Assembly (NCBI RefSeq): GCF_014490665.1
Contig: NZ_CP061038.1
Location: 1,922,001-1,986,000, forward strand
Length of the DNA: 64,000 nucleotides
From: Sphingomonas alpina
Lineage (GTDB): Bacteria; Pseudomonadota; Alphaproteobacteria; Sphingomonadales; Sphingomonadaceae
Direction: 5' to 3'
Shown: positions 1-9,364 of the stretch, in pieces
Layout of the letters: each line of letters starts with the position of its first letter
Position numbering within the stretch: position 1 is the stretch's first letter
Program-made: the position numbers and the translations under genes
Notes under the pieces: generated by a model
What the model saw: the letters and a program-made list of their open reading frames with translations, nothing else
What the model was told of the DNA's origin: nothing
Database searches by the model: none

Positions 1-650
1 ACCTCGATCGCGCTGCGGGTGAAATCGATCCGGGCCTCGGCCTTGTCGATCTTGGCAGCATAGGTGACGCCATCGTCCGGCTGTGGTTCGGCCGGATAGG
101 CATTCAGATCGGCAAGTGCCTTCACCATCAGCCGCGCACCCATTGCGCTCAGTTCATCGGTCAGTTCGCCGGCGGTCCTGGCGTCAATGGCGGTCGCCTC
201 GCGCAGCAGGACCGGCCCGGTGTCGAGACCTGCCTCCATCTGCATGATGCAGACGCCCGTCTCGTCATCGCCGGCGAGGATCGCACGCTGGATCGGCGCG
301 GCACCACGCCATCTCGGCAGGAGCGACGCATGGACGTTCAGGCAACCGCGGCGGGGCGCGTCGAGCACCGCACGCGGCAGGATCAATCCATAAGCCGCGA
401 CAACCGCGATATCGGCCCCGAAACCTGAGAATTCCGCCTGCGCCTCCGCATCGCGCAACGAGATCGGCGTCCGCACCGTCAGCCCCAGCGTCTCGGCACG
501 CGCCTGAACCGGGGAGGGAGTCAGCGCCTTGCCGCGCCCCGCACGGCGCGGCGGCTGGCTATAGACCGCCGCGACATCGTGGCCGGCGTCGACCAGCGCC
601 TGCAATATCGGCACCGAGAATTCGGGCGTGCCCATGAAGATGATCCGCAT
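1..650 (-). CDS. fmt: Methionyl-tRNA formyltransferase, 3' end cut by window edge
   Basis: Transfers a formyl group from 10-formyl-THF to Met-tRNA(fMet) for translation initiation in the cytoplasm. About 216 N-terminal residues are present; the C-terminal tRNA-binding domain lies beyond base 1. The start ATG (complement of 648-650) opens with [14 protein letters not shown], the usual Fmt N-terminus. The Rossmann-type catalytic core follows, with [16 protein letters not shown] (catalytic Asn, His) and then [17 protein letters not shown]. It diverges from recR-def, so formylase and deformylase lie within 700 bases of each other on opposite strands. No strong ribosome binding site is visible. 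Identification is secure. Confidence 0.95.
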   Translation of the reverse strand, partial: MRIIFMGTPEFSVPILQALVDAGHDVAAVYSQPPRRAGRGKALTPSPVQARAETLGLTVRTPISLRDAEAQAEFSGFGADIAVVAAYGLILPRAVLDAPRRGCLNVHASLLPRWRGAAPIQRAILAGDDETGVCIMQMEAGLDTGPVLLREATAIDARTAGELTDELSAMGARLMVKALADLNAYPAEPQPDDGVTYAAKIDKAEARIDFTRSAIE

Positions 651-703
651 GTCTATGCTCTGGCCGCTTGCCGGAGGGCAGCGCAACCCCCTATCTGTTC
701 CAA

Positions 704-1300
704 ATGGCATCTCCCGAGATCGAAGCCCTGACACAGGCTCTGGCGCGGCTCCCCGGCCTGGGGCCGCGTTCGGCACGGCGCGCGGTGCTGCACTTGCTCA
801 AGAAGCGCGAAACCGCGCTCGGGCCGTTGCTCAATGCTTTGAACGCAGTCGAGGAAAACCTCGCAACCTGCTCGAATTGCGGTAATATCGATACAACTAA
901 CCCGTGCGGAATTTGTACCGACCCGCGCCGCGATTCGCGCGCGTTGTGCGTGGTCGAGGAGGTTGCCGATCTCTGGGCACTTGACCGCTCGCGCCTGTTT
1001 CCCGGACGCTTCCATGTCCTTGGCGGCAGGCTTTCGGCCTTGGAAGGCATTCGGCCGGAGGATCTGACGATCGATTCGCTGGTGCGCCGGATCGAAGCCG
1101 GCGGCACTGACGAGGTGGTGCTGGCGATGAACGCAACGCTCGAGGGGCAGACCACCGCGCATTATATCGCCGAGCGAATCGAGCGCTTCCCGATCCGCGT
1201 GACTCAGCTCGCTCATGGCCTGCCGGTGGGTGGCGAACTCGACTATCTCGACGAAGGCACGCTGGCGCAGGCGTTGCGGGCGCGACGACCGGTCGCTTGA
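704..1300 (+). CDS. recR: Recombination protein RecR
   Basis: Works with RecF/RecO in loading RecA at gaps during recombinational repair. The protein is 198 residues, normal for RecR. A helix-hairpin-helix ([11 protein letters not shown], about residues 16-26) is followed by a four-cysteine zinc finger (Cys56, 59, 68, 71; CSNCG then PCGIC). A Toprim domain beginning around [14 protein letters not shown] follows, and the C-terminus is [19 protein letters not shown] 704 is chosen because it gives the family-typical [20 protein letters not shown]. An upstream TTG at 668 is in frame but adds unconserved residues. The stop codon overlaps a promoter-like element for def. Confidence 0.95.
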   Translation: MASPEIEALTQALARLPGLGPRSARRAVLHLLKKRETALGPLLNALNAVEENLATCSNCGNIDTTNPCGICTDPRRDSRALCVVEEVADLWALDRSRLFPGRFHVLGGRLSALEGIRPEDLTIDSLVRRIEAGGTDEVVLAMNATLEGQTTAHYIAERIERFPIRVTQLAHGLPVGGELDYLDEGTLAQALRARRPVA

Positions 1301-1325
1301 CGTCAGGCCCGCTCTTTCCTAGCTC
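1297..1325 (+). promoter_or_regulatory. Putative promoter of def (TTGACG-N17-TAGCTC)
   Basis: TTGACG at 1297-1302 and TAGCTC at 1320-1325 are 17 bases apart. The same layout recurs upstream of pepA, ndk and the DUF937 gene. Transcription would begin about 1330, almost at the def ATG (1332), so a leaderless message is possible. Inferred from sequence only. Confidence 0.4.
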
Positions 1326-1331
1326 GCGGCA

Positions 1332-1862
1332 ATGGCAATATTGGAAATCCTCGAAGTCCCGCATCCCGGCCTGCGCGCCGTAGCGAAGCCCGTCGCCGCT
1401 GTGGACGATTCAATCCGCGCGATCGTCTCCGACATGTTCGACACGATGTATGATGCGCGTGGCATCGGCCTAGCCGCGACTCAGGTCGCGATCGAGCAGC
1501 GCATCGTCGTGATCGATCTGCAGGAGCCGGAAAGCGACGAGAAGGACGCCAAGCCGGTCCGGGTACCGCATGTCTTCATCAATCCGGAGATCGTGTCGGT
1601 CAGCGACGAAATCGCTTCCTATACTGAGGGCTGCCTCTCGATTCCCGAGCAATATGCCGAGGTCGAGCGCCCCGCGCGCTGCACGATCAAATGGCTCGAT
1701 GGCGACGGCAAGGCGCATGGGCAGGAATTTGACGGCCTGATGGCGACCGCGATCCAGCATGAGATCGACCATCTCAACGGCGTGCTGTTCATCGACCATA
1801 TCTCGCGGCTGAAGCGCGACATGGTACTGAAGAAGCTGGCCAAGGCGCGCAAGGCGGCCTGA
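1332..1862 (+). CDS. def: Peptide deformylase
   Basis: Removes the N-formyl group from nascent proteins using a bound metal ion. The 176-residue protein carries all three deformylase motifs: GIGLAATQ (44-51), EGCLS (metal-binding Cys101) and QHEIDH (His143 and His147 with the catalytic Glu144). It lies 31 bases after recR. No Shine-Dalgarno sequence is seen before the ATG, and a promoter-like element ends only 7 bases upstream. It therefore may be read from a leaderless transcript as well as by read-through from recR. Family assignment is secure. Confidence 0.96.
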   Translation: MAILEILEVPHPGLRAVAKPVAAVDDSIRAIVSDMFDTMYDARGIGLAATQVAIEQRIVVIDLQEPESDEKDAKPVRVPHVFINPEIVSVSDEIASYTEGCLSIPEQYAEVERPARCTIKWLDGDGKAHGQEFDGLMATAIQHEIDHLNGVLFIDHISRLKRDMVLKKLAKARKAA

Positions 1863-1928
1863 GGGTATCTGGCCTTCTCCCCTGGGGGAGAAGCGGTGGT
1901 TCCGATCGAGTCAGGTAAACTCTTTTCC

Positions 1929-2008
1929 GTCATACCCGCGAAAGCGGGTATCCCGCTGCTTTGTCCCGCACTGAGAAGAAGCGGGATACCCGCTTTCGCG
2001 GGAATGAC
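1929..2008. repeat. Large inverted repeat (29-bp arms) between convergent def and fhs
   Basis: The arms at 1929-1957 and 1980-2008 match at 28 of 29 positions across a 22-base loop. Each arm contains its own small hairpin, cccgc-gaaa-gcggg. The outer ends are gtcat and atgac, as in the related elements at 22081-22176 and 44763-44843. Placement between convergent stop codons suits a two-way transcription terminator or a REP-like mobile palindrome; the sequence cannot tell which. Confidence 0.85.
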
Positions 2009-2043
2009 AGGGCGGTTCGATCAAATGTCCTCCTGCCAAAAAG

Positions 2044-3708
2044 TCAGAACAGCCCTTCGATCTCGCCATTTGCCCCGAACCGGATCGACTCCGCCGCCGG
2101 CACGCGCGGCAATCCCGGCATGGTCATGATCTCACCGCAGATCGCCACGACGAATCCCGCGCCCGCCGACAGCCGCACTTCGCGCACCGGCACGACATGC
2201 CCGGTGGGGGCGCCGAGCTTCGCCGGATCGGTAGAGAAGCTGTACTGGGTCTTCGCCATGCAGACGGGCAGGGCGCCAAACCCGGCATCCTCCCACCGTT
2301 TCAGCTGTGCATGCACGCCCGGATCGGCAATCGCCTCTTCCGCGCGATAGATACGCGTCGCGACGGTGTTGATCTTGTCGAACAGCGACAATCCGTCGTC
2401 GTAGAGCGGCGCGAATTGCGGCGTCGCATGATCGCACAGTTCGGCGACCTTTTCAGCCAGCGCCTGTGCGCCCACGCCGCCATCGGCCCAATGCGTGCAC
2501 AGGATCGCTTCGGACCCCTGCGCCGCGGCGATTTCGCGGATCACTTCAAGTTCTGCCTCGGTATCCGTCGAGAATTTGTTGATCGCGACGATCGCCGGCA
2601 CCCCGAACTGCCGCACATTTTCGATATGCCGCGCCAGATTGACGCCGCCGCGCCGTACAGCCTCGGGATCGGCGATGCCGAGATCCGCCTTGGCCACACC
2701 GCCATTCATCTTCAGCGCGCGCACGGTCGCGACGATCACCGCCGCTGACGGTTTCAGCCCGGACTGACGGCATTTGATGTCGAAGAATTTCTCGGCGCCC
2801 AGGTCCGCTCCGAATCCCGCCTCGGTCACCACATAATCGCCCAGGCCAAGCGCGGCGCGGGTGGCGATTACCGAATTGCAGCCATGCGCGATGTTTGCGA
2901 ACGGCCCGCCATGGACGAACGCCGGATTGCCCTCCAGCGTCTGCACCAGATTGGGTTTCACGGCCTGAGCCAGCAGCACCGCCATCGCGCCATCGGCTTT
3001 CAGGTCGCGCGCGGTGACCGGCTGCTTGCCGCGCGTATAGGCGACGACAATCCGCCCCAATCGCGCCTCGAGATCTTCCAGATCGCTCGCCAGGCACAGG
3101 ATCGCCATGACCTCCGACGCGACCGTGATGTCGAAGCCGCTCTCACGCGGGTAGCCATTGGCGGGACCGCCGAGCGACTGGGCGATGTCGCGCAGCGCCC
3201 GGTCGTTCATGTCGAGCACGCGCCGCCACACGATCCGCCGTACGTCGATATCGAGCGCATTCCCCCAATGTACGTGATTGTCGATCATCGCCGCGAGCAG
3301 ATTGTGCGCCGATGTGATGGCATGGAAATCGCCGGTGAAATGGAGGTTGATATCCTCCATCGGCACGACCTGGGCATAACCGCCGCCAGCGGCTCCGCCC
3401 TTCGTGCCGAAACACGGCCCGAGCGATGGCTCGCGCAGGCACAATATCGCGCGCTTGCCGATCCGGTTGAGCGCATCGGCCAGCCCGACCGAAGTGGTCG
3501 ACTTGCCCTCGCCGGCCGGGGTCGGGTTGATCGCGGTGACGAGGATCAGCTTGCCCTGTTTTCCCGTCGCCGGGACGCGGGACAGGTCGATCTTCGCTTT
3601 GAAATGACCATAGGGTTCGACCGCCTGGGGAGGGATTGATAGCGTGGCGGCAATCTCATTGATCGGCTTCAGGATGGCGGCGCGGGAAATCGCGATGTCG
3701 GTCTGCAT
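2044..3708 (-). CDS. fhs: Formate-tetrahydrofolate ligase
   Basis: ATP-dependent synthesis of 10-formyl-THF from formate and THF, feeding purine synthesis and initiator tRNA formylation (purN and fmt are also in this window). The protein is 554 residues, the usual length. Visible motifs are the nucleotide-binding loop [17 protein letters not shown], then [20 protein letters not shown] and [15 protein letters not shown], with [20 protein letters not shown] near the C-terminus. ATG 3708 is preferred because it opens [16 protein letters not shown]. The frame stays open to 3786, but that extension is unconserved and reaches the base next to the divergent rmuC start. Confidence 0.96.
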   Translation of the reverse strand: MQTDIAISRAAILKPINEIAATLSIPPQAVEPYGHFKAKIDLSRVPATGKQGKLILVTAINPTPAGEGKSTTSVGLADALNRIGKRAILCLREPSLGPCFGTKGGAAGGGYAQVVPMEDINLHFTGDFHAITSAHNLLAAMIDNHVHWGNALDIDVRRIVWRRVLDMNDRALRDIAQSLGGPANGYPRESGFDITVASEVMAILCLASDLEDLEARLGRIVVAYTRGKQPVTARDLKADGAMAVLLAQAVKPNLVQTLEGNPAFVHGGPFANIAHGCNSVIATRAALGLGDYVVTEAGFGADLGAEKFFDIKCRQSGLKPSAAVIVATVRALKMNGGVAKADLGIADPEAVRRGGVNLARHIENVRQFGVPAIVAINKFSTDTEAELEVIREIAAAQGSEAILCTHWADGGVGAQALAEKVAELCDHATPQFAPLYDDGLSLFDKINTVATRIYRAEEAIADPGVHAQLKRWEDAGFGALPVCMAKTQYSFSTDPAKLGAPTGHVVPVREVRLSAGAGFVVAICGEIMTMPGLPRVPAAESIRFGANGEIEGLF

Positions 3709-3715
3709 GGCGCCC

Positions 3716-3743
3716 GTCCTAGCCAAGGGCTGGCGCAACACAA
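3716..3743 (-). promoter_or_regulatory. Putative promoter of fhs (TTGTGT-N16-TAGGAC)
   Basis: On the minus strand TTGTGT (3743-3738) and TAGGAC (3721-3716) are separated by 16 bases, ending 7 bases before the fhs ATG. This would give a very short or absent leader. It resembles the CTAG-containing elements before def, pepA and ndk. Inference only. Confidence 0.3.
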
Positions 3744-3786
3744 TCCTCCACGCTAGGGTTCCTGCAATGTTCCATCGAGATTCCAA

Positions 3787-5187
3787 ATGACCGGCCTGAC
3801 CATTTCGTTACTGTTGATTGTCGCTCTGCTGGCAGGGCTTGGGGCGGGCTGGTTCCTCGGCGGAAGGGGAAGCGCCGAGATGCGCGCCGAGCGCGATGCG
3901 CGCGCCGAAGAGTATAAACGTGTCCTTGTCGATCTCGCTTTGGCCGAGGAGCGGGCGCGGGCAGCCGTGCAACTTGCCGGGACGCTCGAGATCATTCGCG
4001 ATGAGCGCGACATCGCGCGCACCGATCTTGCCACGCTGAAGGCGCAGGCCGGCGCCTTCGAGGCGCGCCTGACCGAGCTGCGCGAGGCGAAGGATTTGAT
4101 GGCTGCGCAGTTCGCCGAGGTGTCCAACAAGCTGCTCATCGAAGCGCAGGAGACTTTCCTCACCCGCGCCGATGCGCGGTTCAAACAGTCGGAGGAAACC
4201 GCCGGCCAGAACCTCAAATCGATGCTCCAGCCGGTCAGCGACCGCCTGCTGAAATATGAGGAGACGGTCACCAAGGTCGAATCCGAGCGCAAGGGCGCCT
4301 TCGATCAGCTCAAAGGGCAACTCGAAGGGCTACGCGTCGGTCAGGAGAAGGTCAGCAGCGAGGCCGCGAAGCTGGTCAATTCGCTGCGCAACGCGCCCAA
4401 ATCGCGTGGCCGCTGGGGCGAGCAGCAATTGAAGAATGTGCTCGAAACCTGCGGCCTGTCCGAACATACCGATTTCCAGACCGAGGTCAGCATAGCGGGG
4501 GGCGATGAAGGCGGACGGCTACGACCGGACGCGATCGTGAGGGTGCCGGGTGGCCGCAGCCTGGTGATCGACGCCAAGGTTTCGCTCAATGCCTATCAGG
4601 ACGCCTTTGGCGCGGTGGATGAAGACGAGCGAACCCGCGGGCTGGTGCTGCACGCCGCATCGATGAAGGCGCATATCAATGGGCTCGGCAACAAGGCCTA
4701 TTGGAGCCAGTTCGCCGATGCCCCGGATTATGTCATCATGTTCGTGCCCGGTGAGCATTTTCTGTCGGCCGCGCTCGAACAGGAACCAGCTCTGTGGGAC
4801 TTCGCGTTCGAAAAGCGCGTGCTGCTCGCCACCCCGACCAACCTGATCGCGATCGCGCGCACGGTCTCGGCGGTGTGGCGCCAGGAACGGCTCGCCAAGG
4901 AAGCGCGCCAGATCGGCGAACTGGGCAAGGAACTGTACGACCGGCTGGCCAAGGCGGCCGGAGATCTGCGCAAGGTCGGGGGCGGACTGACCTCGGCGGT
5001 CAACAATTACAACGCCTTTGTTTCCAGTTTCGAAAGCCGTACGCTGGTCACGGCACGCAAGCTCAAGGACCTCAACATCGAGCCGGGCGCGCGCGAGATC
5101 GAGGACGTCCCCCCCGTCGAGGCACTGGCGCGCTATGGCGACGCGCCGGCATTGCTCGAAAGCAGCCTGGATGAGGCGGCCGAGTAA
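3787..5187 (+). CDS. rmuC: DNA recombination protein RmuC homologue
   Basis: RmuC proteins limit DNA inversions and rearrangements; they have a nuclease-like fold and are membrane-anchored. The 466-residue product begins with one transmembrane helix ([20 protein letters not shown], about 3-22). A long coiled coil rich in Arg/Glu/Ala follows (about 25-190). The conserved RmuC domain begins at [19 protein letters not shown], with [20 protein letters not shown] and [12 protein letters not shown]. It diverges from fhs. The acidic C-terminal tail (about the last 40 residues) is not conserved. Family is certain; the biochemical role in this organism is inferred. Confidence 0.9.
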   Translation: MTGLTISLLLIVALLAGLGAGWFLGGRGSAEMRAERDARAEEYKRVLVDLALAEERARAAVQLAGTLEIIRDERDIARTDLATLKAQAGAFEARLTELREAKDLMAAQFAEVSNKLLIEAQETFLTRADARFKQSEETAGQNLKSMLQPVSDRLLKYEETVTKVESERKGAFDQLKGQLEGLRVGQEKVSSEAAKLVNSLRNAPKSRGRWGEQQLKNVLETCGLSEHTDFQTEVSIAGGDEGGRLRPDAIVRVPGGRSLVIDAKVSLNAYQDAFGAVDEDERTRGLVLHAASMKAHINGLGNKAYWSQFADAPDYVIMFVPGEHFLSAALEQEPALWDFAFEKRVLLATPTNLIAIARTVSAVWRQERLAKEARQIGELGKELYDRLAKAAGDLRKVGGGLTSAVNNYNAFVSSFESRTLVTARKLKDLNIEPGAREIEDVPPVEALARYGDAPALLESSLDEAAE

Positions 5188-5239
5188 GTCCCGACCGGGC
5201 AAAGGTTTACAGCATCGACCGATCCGGTATCCGTTGGCG

Positions 5240-6352
5240 ATGGCCAAGCTTCTTGTCCCCGGAGACCTCGCACCCTGGTTCCACGCCGCCGCACTTGGCG
5301 GCAGTCCGCGTTACGCATTCGACACCGTTGCCGGCCGGGCGATCGTCCTGCTGTTCCATGGCAGCGCCGGCTGGCCCGCAAGCCAGGCCGCCCTGCAGGT
5401 GGTCGAACGTCACCGGCATCTGTTCGACGATGCCAATGCCTGCTTCTTCGGCGTCTCGATCGATCCGCGCGATGTCACGGAACAGCGCATCGAGCCTTCA
5501 TTGCCCGGCATCCGCTGGTTCCTCGATCAGGATCGGGCCGTATCCGGACGATATGGCGCAGTCGATAACGAACGAGAGGCACAGCGCTATCGCCCGCATT
5601 GGCTGCTGCTCGATGCGATGCTCCGCGTTGTCGACCGTGCCGAGATCTCCGACGGCGAAACGATCATGGCCGGGCTTGAGGCGCTGATCGGGCACAGTCG
5701 GGATCATGGCCAGGATGTCAGTGCGCCGGTGCTGATCGCGCCGCGCATATTGGAGCCCGCACTCTGTCGCCAGCTGATCGAGCTCTATGAGCGACAGGGC
5801 GGTGAGGAGTCCGGCTTCATGCGCGAAGAGAATGGAATGACCGTCCTCAAGGTCGACCATGCCCATAAGCGGCGGTCGGACTGTACCATCGAGGACGAGC
5901 AATTGATCGCGGCGCTCAGGGTGCGTCTCAACCGCTTCCTGCGCCCGATGATCAGCCGCGCCTTTCAGTTCGATGCGACGCGGATCGAACGCTGGATCGT
6001 CGCCTGTTACGATGACGATCAAGGCGGGGGCCATTTTCGCGCGCACCGCGACAACACCACCAAGGGTACGGCGCATCGTAAATTCGCCTGCACGATCAAC
6101 CTCAATGCCGAAGACTATGAGGGGGGCGATCTGCGTTTTCCCGAATTCGGCGGACGCACCTATCGCGCACCGACTGGCGGCGCAGTCGTCTTTTCCTGCT
6201 CGTTGCTGCATGAAGCGACGCCCGTCACTCGCGGCAAGCGCTACGCCTTTCTGCCATTTCTGTATGATGATGCCGGCGCGGCGTTGCGGGAAGAGAATCT
6301 GCGCTTCCTGTCGCCCGAGTTCGGCAACTACAAGGCCGGGGTGCAGAAGTGA
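5240..6352 (+). CDS. Redoxin-like / 2-oxoglutarate-Fe(II) dioxygenase fusion
   Basis: A 370-residue two-domain protein. Residues about 1-150 resemble a peroxiredoxin (thioredoxin fold), from PGDLAPWFHAAALGG through IVLLFHGSAGW to FFGVSIDPRD and WFLDQDRAVSGRYG. The loop that normally carries the peroxidatic cysteine reads GSAGWPASQ, with no cysteine. Residues about 190-370 form a prolyl-4-hydroxylase-like dioxygenase. Probable Fe(II) ligands are the His and Asp of FRAHRDN and the His of LLHEATPV, and the Arg of RGKRYAF is the likely 2-oxoglutarate contact. ATG 5240 is used; the frame is open upstream but overlaps rmuC. The substrate is unknown, perhaps a protein prolyl side chain. Confidence 0.75.
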   Translation: MAKLLVPGDLAPWFHAAALGGSPRYAFDTVAGRAIVLLFHGSAGWPASQAALQVVERHRHLFDDANACFFGVSIDPRDVTEQRIEPSLPGIRWFLDQDRAVSGRYGAVDNEREAQRYRPHWLLLDAMLRVVDRAEISDGETIMAGLEALIGHSRDHGQDVSAPVLIAPRILEPALCRQLIELYERQGGEESGFMREENGMTVLKVDHAHKRRSDCTIEDEQLIAALRVRLNRFLRPMISRAFQFDATRIERWIVACYDDDQGGGHFRAHRDNTTKGTAHRKFACTINLNAEDYEGGDLRFPEFGGRTYRAPTGGAVVFSCSLLHEATPVTRGKRYAFLPFLYDDAGAALREENLRFLSPEFGNYKAGVQK

Positions 6353-6380
6353 TACCGTTCGACAACCAATGAGGTGAATC

Positions 6381-7079
6381 GTGGCACTCTTGATCGCGCT
6401 ATTGCTCGGAACCGCCGGCGCTTCTCCCAGCGTGCCGGCAACGCATCAACAAGCACCGGTCGAGAAAGTGCGGGACGCGCGACTCAGTCAGGCGCTCACT
6501 GCCTTGCTCGCCAAGAATAATGCTCTCGCCCTGCAGCTGTTCGATCCCTTGCTTGCCGAGTATGAAGCGCTTCATCGTAATGAAAAGAGCCAGATCTTCT
6601 GCGCCGAAGGGGCGCAGGAGACCCTGCTTTACCTCACCGAATCCGCTGCCGCGAAACCGCCCCGTAATGCCATCGCCATCGCGCCCGATTGGTGTCTGGC
6701 GCTGTGGGGCAAAGGCTATGTCCTGATCGACATGGGCAAGCCCGACGCCGGCATACCGTTTCTGCAGAAAGCGATCGCGATGCGGCCGCATCGTGCCCAG
6801 TACCTCAACGAGCTGGGATACGCCTTCAAACAGCTCAAGGACTGGCCTGCGTCGCTCGATGCCTATCGGCGCGCCGAGGAGGCGGCCGAGTCTTCCGGCC
6901 CGGACCGCGCCAGGGATCTGGGGCGCGCCTGGTTCGGCATCGCCTATGTCATGGTCGAGCTAGGCCGCTGGGATGACGCGGAGGCGCTGCTGCAGAAATG
7001 CCTCAAGCTCGATCCGAACAACGTGAATGCCAAGAGCGAGCTTGAGTACATCAAGAAGAACCGGCCGAAATCGATCTGA
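6381..7079 (+). CDS. Secreted tetratricopeptide (TPR) protein
   Basis: The 232-residue product starts at a GTG preceded by gaggtga (6371-6377). An N-terminal hydrophobic segment ending in GTAGASPSVPA suggests a signal peptide. TPR units are seen at about residues 95-130 (ALWGKGYVLIDMGKPDAGIP), 130-160 (QYLNELGYAFKQLKDWPASL) and 180-220 (GIAYVMVELGRWDDAEALL). TPRs mediate protein-protein contacts, and no catalytic residues are recognisable. It follows the redoxin-dioxygenase gene by 28 bases and may be co-transcribed. It is convergent with the META-domain gene, leaving 9 bases between stops. Confidence 0.75.
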   Translation: MALLIALLLGTAGASPSVPATHQQAPVEKVRDARLSQALTALLAKNNALALQLFDPLLAEYEALHRNEKSQIFCAEGAQETLLYLTESAAAKPPRNAIAIAPDWCLALWGKGYVLIDMGKPDAGIPFLQKAIAMRPHRAQYLNELGYAFKQLKDWPASLDAYRRAEEAAESSGPDRARDLGRAWFGIAYVMVELGRWDDAEALLQKCLKLDPNNVNAKSELEYIKKNRPKSI

Positions 7080-7088
7080 CGACGCGCA

Positions 7089-7811
7089 TCACCGCCGTCC
7101 GGGGAATGTCGGCACCAGCACGAGTCGGGCCTGGCCACGCCCGCTCAGCACCAGCTTTCCGCCGCGATTGGAGCTGATACTCAGCCGTTGATTGAACGCG
7201 CCGAGGATGGCCAGCTCCTGAGCCATTACCCCGGGCTGGCAGCCCATCTGAGTCGCCATCAAGGGGCCCGCGACCAGGAAACCACGCTCGAAACGATAGG
7301 TGCCGCCGAAATTGTTGCAGCCGGTGCTGCCGCCGATGCGGTTGCCGGTAAAGGTCACCGTTGCTGGCTTCGGGCCCCGCGTCGGCAGGCCGCCGACGCT
7401 CTCGATCCGCCACGCGCCGGAAAGCAACGATGCAGGGGCGGGGGCAGGTGCCACGATCGACCTGCCACCGCATCCGCTCACGGTGCGGCGCCCGATCGTC
7501 ACCGTCACCTTGTCCGGATAGACCCGGTCGCTCATCCCGTCGCTGCAGCGGACATTGGTGATATCGACGGTGATGCGGTCGGCCACATAGCGCCTGCCGT
7601 TGAAGCTCGGTCGCGGTTCAGGCGTGGAGGCAGTCACCCTGGTCCGGCCATAATCGCCGACATAGCGGATCAGGTCGCGGTCGATCACCAGCGTCCAACC
7701 AGGTTCAGTGCCGACCGCTTCATAGAGCGGCGCGCGCTCCCGCTGGGCGAGCGCGGTGCCGCCCAGCAGCATGGTGGGCACGGCGAAGGCAAGGGTGAGG
7801 GCGAACTTCAT
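7089..7811 (-). CDS. META-domain (HslJ-like) periplasmic protein
   Basis: The 240-residue product has a clear signal peptide (cleavage near GTALAQ). An N-terminal domain of about 100 residues (GTEPGWTLVIDRDLIRYVG) resembles that of small alphaproteobacterial secreted proteins. The META/HslJ domain follows, with SGAWRIESVGGLP, STGCNNFGGTYRFERG and GPLMATQMGC. META domains occur in outer-membrane or periplasmic stress proteins; the exact function is unknown. AAGGAG (complement of 7819-7824) provides a good ribosome binding site 8 bases from the ATG. Confidence 0.8.
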   Translation of the reverse strand: MKFALTLAFAVPTMLLGGTALAQRERAPLYEAVGTEPGWTLVIDRDLIRYVGDYGRTRVTASTPEPRPSFNGRRYVADRITVDITNVRCSDGMSDRVYPDKVTVTIGRRTVSGCGGRSIVAPAPAPASLLSGAWRIESVGGLPTRGPKPATVTFTGNRIGGSTGCNNFGGTYRFERGFLVAGPLMATQMGCQPGVMAQELAILGAFNQRLSISSNRGGKLVLSGRGQARLVLVPTFPGRR

Positions 7812-7885
7812 GGCGGATCTCCTTGAACCATCGCGGCTAGCGCTGCGTGGCTGAACCGATCATGACGCAGCCGATCGGCACGCCG

Positions 7886-8686
7886 TCAGCCGCGGCGCTG
7901 CGCCAATACTTCATAGGCCATCACTGCCGTCGCCACCGCTGCGTTGAGGCTGTCGGCCTTGCCCAGCATCGGGATCTTGACCAGCAGGTCGCACTCGGCG
8001 GCATAGTTGGGCGGCATGCCCTGCGCTTCATTGCCGGTGAGCAGGAAGGTCGGCGAGGCATAGCGCGCGGCGCGGTAGTCGCTTTCGGTATCGAGACTGA
8101 GACCGACCAGTTGGCCGGGACCGCTGCGCAGCCATGGCACGAACTCCGACCATTCCGCCTGCACCACCGGTACGGTGAAGAGTGCACCCATGCTCGCCCG
8201 GACCGCCTCGACCGAGAAAGGGTCGACGCTCTCGCCGATCAGGATCAGGCCGCCGGCGCCGACCGCATCGCCGGTGCGCAGGATCGTACCGAGATTGCCC
8301 GGGTCGCGCAGCCTTTCGGCGACCAGCCAGATATCGGCCTTGCCGCGCTCGAGCGCGTCGAGCGAACTGGCAAATTCGTCGAACACGCCGACCACCGCCT
8401 GTGGATTGTCCTTGCCCGACAGCTTGGACAGGATGTCGGGCGTGGTTTGAATCGACTCGCCGCCCGCTGCCTCGACGTCGATCGACAGCGCGTTGACCAG
8501 AGGATGGCCGGCGCTGGCGGCCGCATAGAAGAGGGTCTGGGGCAGGCGCCCGGTTTCGCGTGCTTCGGTCAGGATGCGCAGTCCTTCGGCAAGGAACTGG
8601 CGCTGTTCGCGGCGGTGACGCTTGTCGCGCAGCTCGCGCACCCGCTTGATCAGCGGGTTGGAAAAGGCGGTAATCTCACGCGGCAT
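7886..8686 (-). CDS. TrmH/SpoU-family 2'-O-ribose RNA methyltransferase
   Basis: Predicted SAM-dependent 2'-O-methylation of rRNA or tRNA. The 266-residue protein has an N-terminal substrate-binding domain (ITAFSNPLIKRVRELRDKR, then FLAEGLRIL). A SPOUT (knotted) domain follows with the three family motifs: RDPGNLGTILRTGDAVGA, LLTGNEAQGM and IPMLGKADSLNAAVATAV. The start ATG overlaps the ptsH stop (TGATG), so it is the last gene of the chvI-to-ptsH operon. Which RNA is modified cannot be told from sequence. Confidence 0.88.
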   Translation of the reverse strand: MPREITAFSNPLIKRVRELRDKRHRREQRQFLAEGLRILTEARETGRLPQTLFYAAASAGHPLVNALSIDVEAAGGESIQTTPDILSKLSGKDNPQAVVGVFDEFASSLDALERGKADIWLVAERLRDPGNLGTILRTGDAVGAGGLILIGESVDPFSVEAVRASMGALFTVPVVQAEWSEFVPWLRSGPGQLVGLSLDTESDYRAARYASPTFLLTGNEAQGMPPNYAAECDLLVKIPMLGKADSLNAAVATAVMAYEVLAQRRG

Positions 8687-8958
8687 CAATCCTCGCCGAA
8701 CTTGGCTTCCACCAGCTCGCACAAGGCGCCGACCGCCGCCTCGGCACCGTCGCCATCGGCGCTGATGGTGATCGAATCGCCCATCGCCGCGCCGAGCATC
8801 ATCAGGCCCATGATCGAGGTGCCGGTGACGCTGCCCGCGCCGTCCTTCTCGACCGACAGCTCGACCGGCTGAGTCGAGGCGAGGGTGACGAACTTGGCAC
8901 TGGCCCGCGCATGAAGGCCGCGCTTGTTGGTAATGAGGACCGTCCGTTGCACCGGCAT
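8686..8958 (-). CDS. ptsH: Phosphocarrier protein HPr
   Basis: Small PTS phosphocarrier that passes phosphate from Enzyme I to EIIA. The 90-residue protein has the active-site histidine in RGLHARASAKFV. The regulatory serine region GTSIMGLMMLGAAMG is the presumed target of HprK. ATG 8958 is chosen because it overlaps the EIIA stop (TGATG); a TTG three bases earlier would add one residue. It sits in one operon with hprK and EIIA, which suggests a regulatory rather than sugar-transporting PTS, since no EIIB/EIIC permease is present. Enzyme I is not in the window. Confidence 0.93.
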   Translation of the reverse strand: MPVQRTVLITNKRGLHARASAKFVTLASTQPVELSVEKDGAGSVTGTSIMGLMMLGAAMGDSITISADGDGAEAAVGALCELVEAKFGED

Positions 8959-9364
8959 CAAGCGGCAGCCTCGCCAAGCACCTCGGAAGCGACGGTAATA
9001 TATTTCCGCCCCGCCTCGCGCGCCGCCGCGACGGCATCGACCACTTTCATCCGGGTCCGTGCCGAGGCAAGGCGGATCAGCATCGGCAGGTTGATCCCGG
9101 CGATCACTTCGACCCGGCCCTTCTCCATCAGCGAGATGGCGAGATTGGAGGGGTGCCGCCGAACAGGTCGGTCAGCAGGATGACGCCGTGACCGGTGTCG
9201 ACCTGAGCGATCGCGTCAGCGATATCGCTGCGGCGCGCTTCCATGTCGTCGTCAGGGCCGATCGCGATGGTCGCGATACGATCCTGCTTGCCGACAACAT
9301 GCTCCATCGCGGTCACGAATTCATCGGCGAGGCGCCCATGCGTCACCAGAACCAGGCCGATCAT
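8958..9364 (-). CDS. PTS EIIA component, mannose family; frameshifted
   Basis: PTS EIIA-type phosphocarrier, the usual partner of HPr/HprK in alphaproteobacteria (often called ManX or PtsM). The first frame reads MIGLVLVTHGRLADEF, with the likely phospho-histidine in VTHG, and runs to DLFGGTP before going out of frame. Adding one base in the run at 9150-9153 restores the family motif FGGTPSNLA and a normal C-terminus ending EVLGEAAA, for 135 residues in all. The repaired stop overlaps ptsH by one base, as expected in this operon. The ATG overlaps the rapZ stop (ATGA). A one-base sequence error is more likely than true gene decay. Confidence 0.82.
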
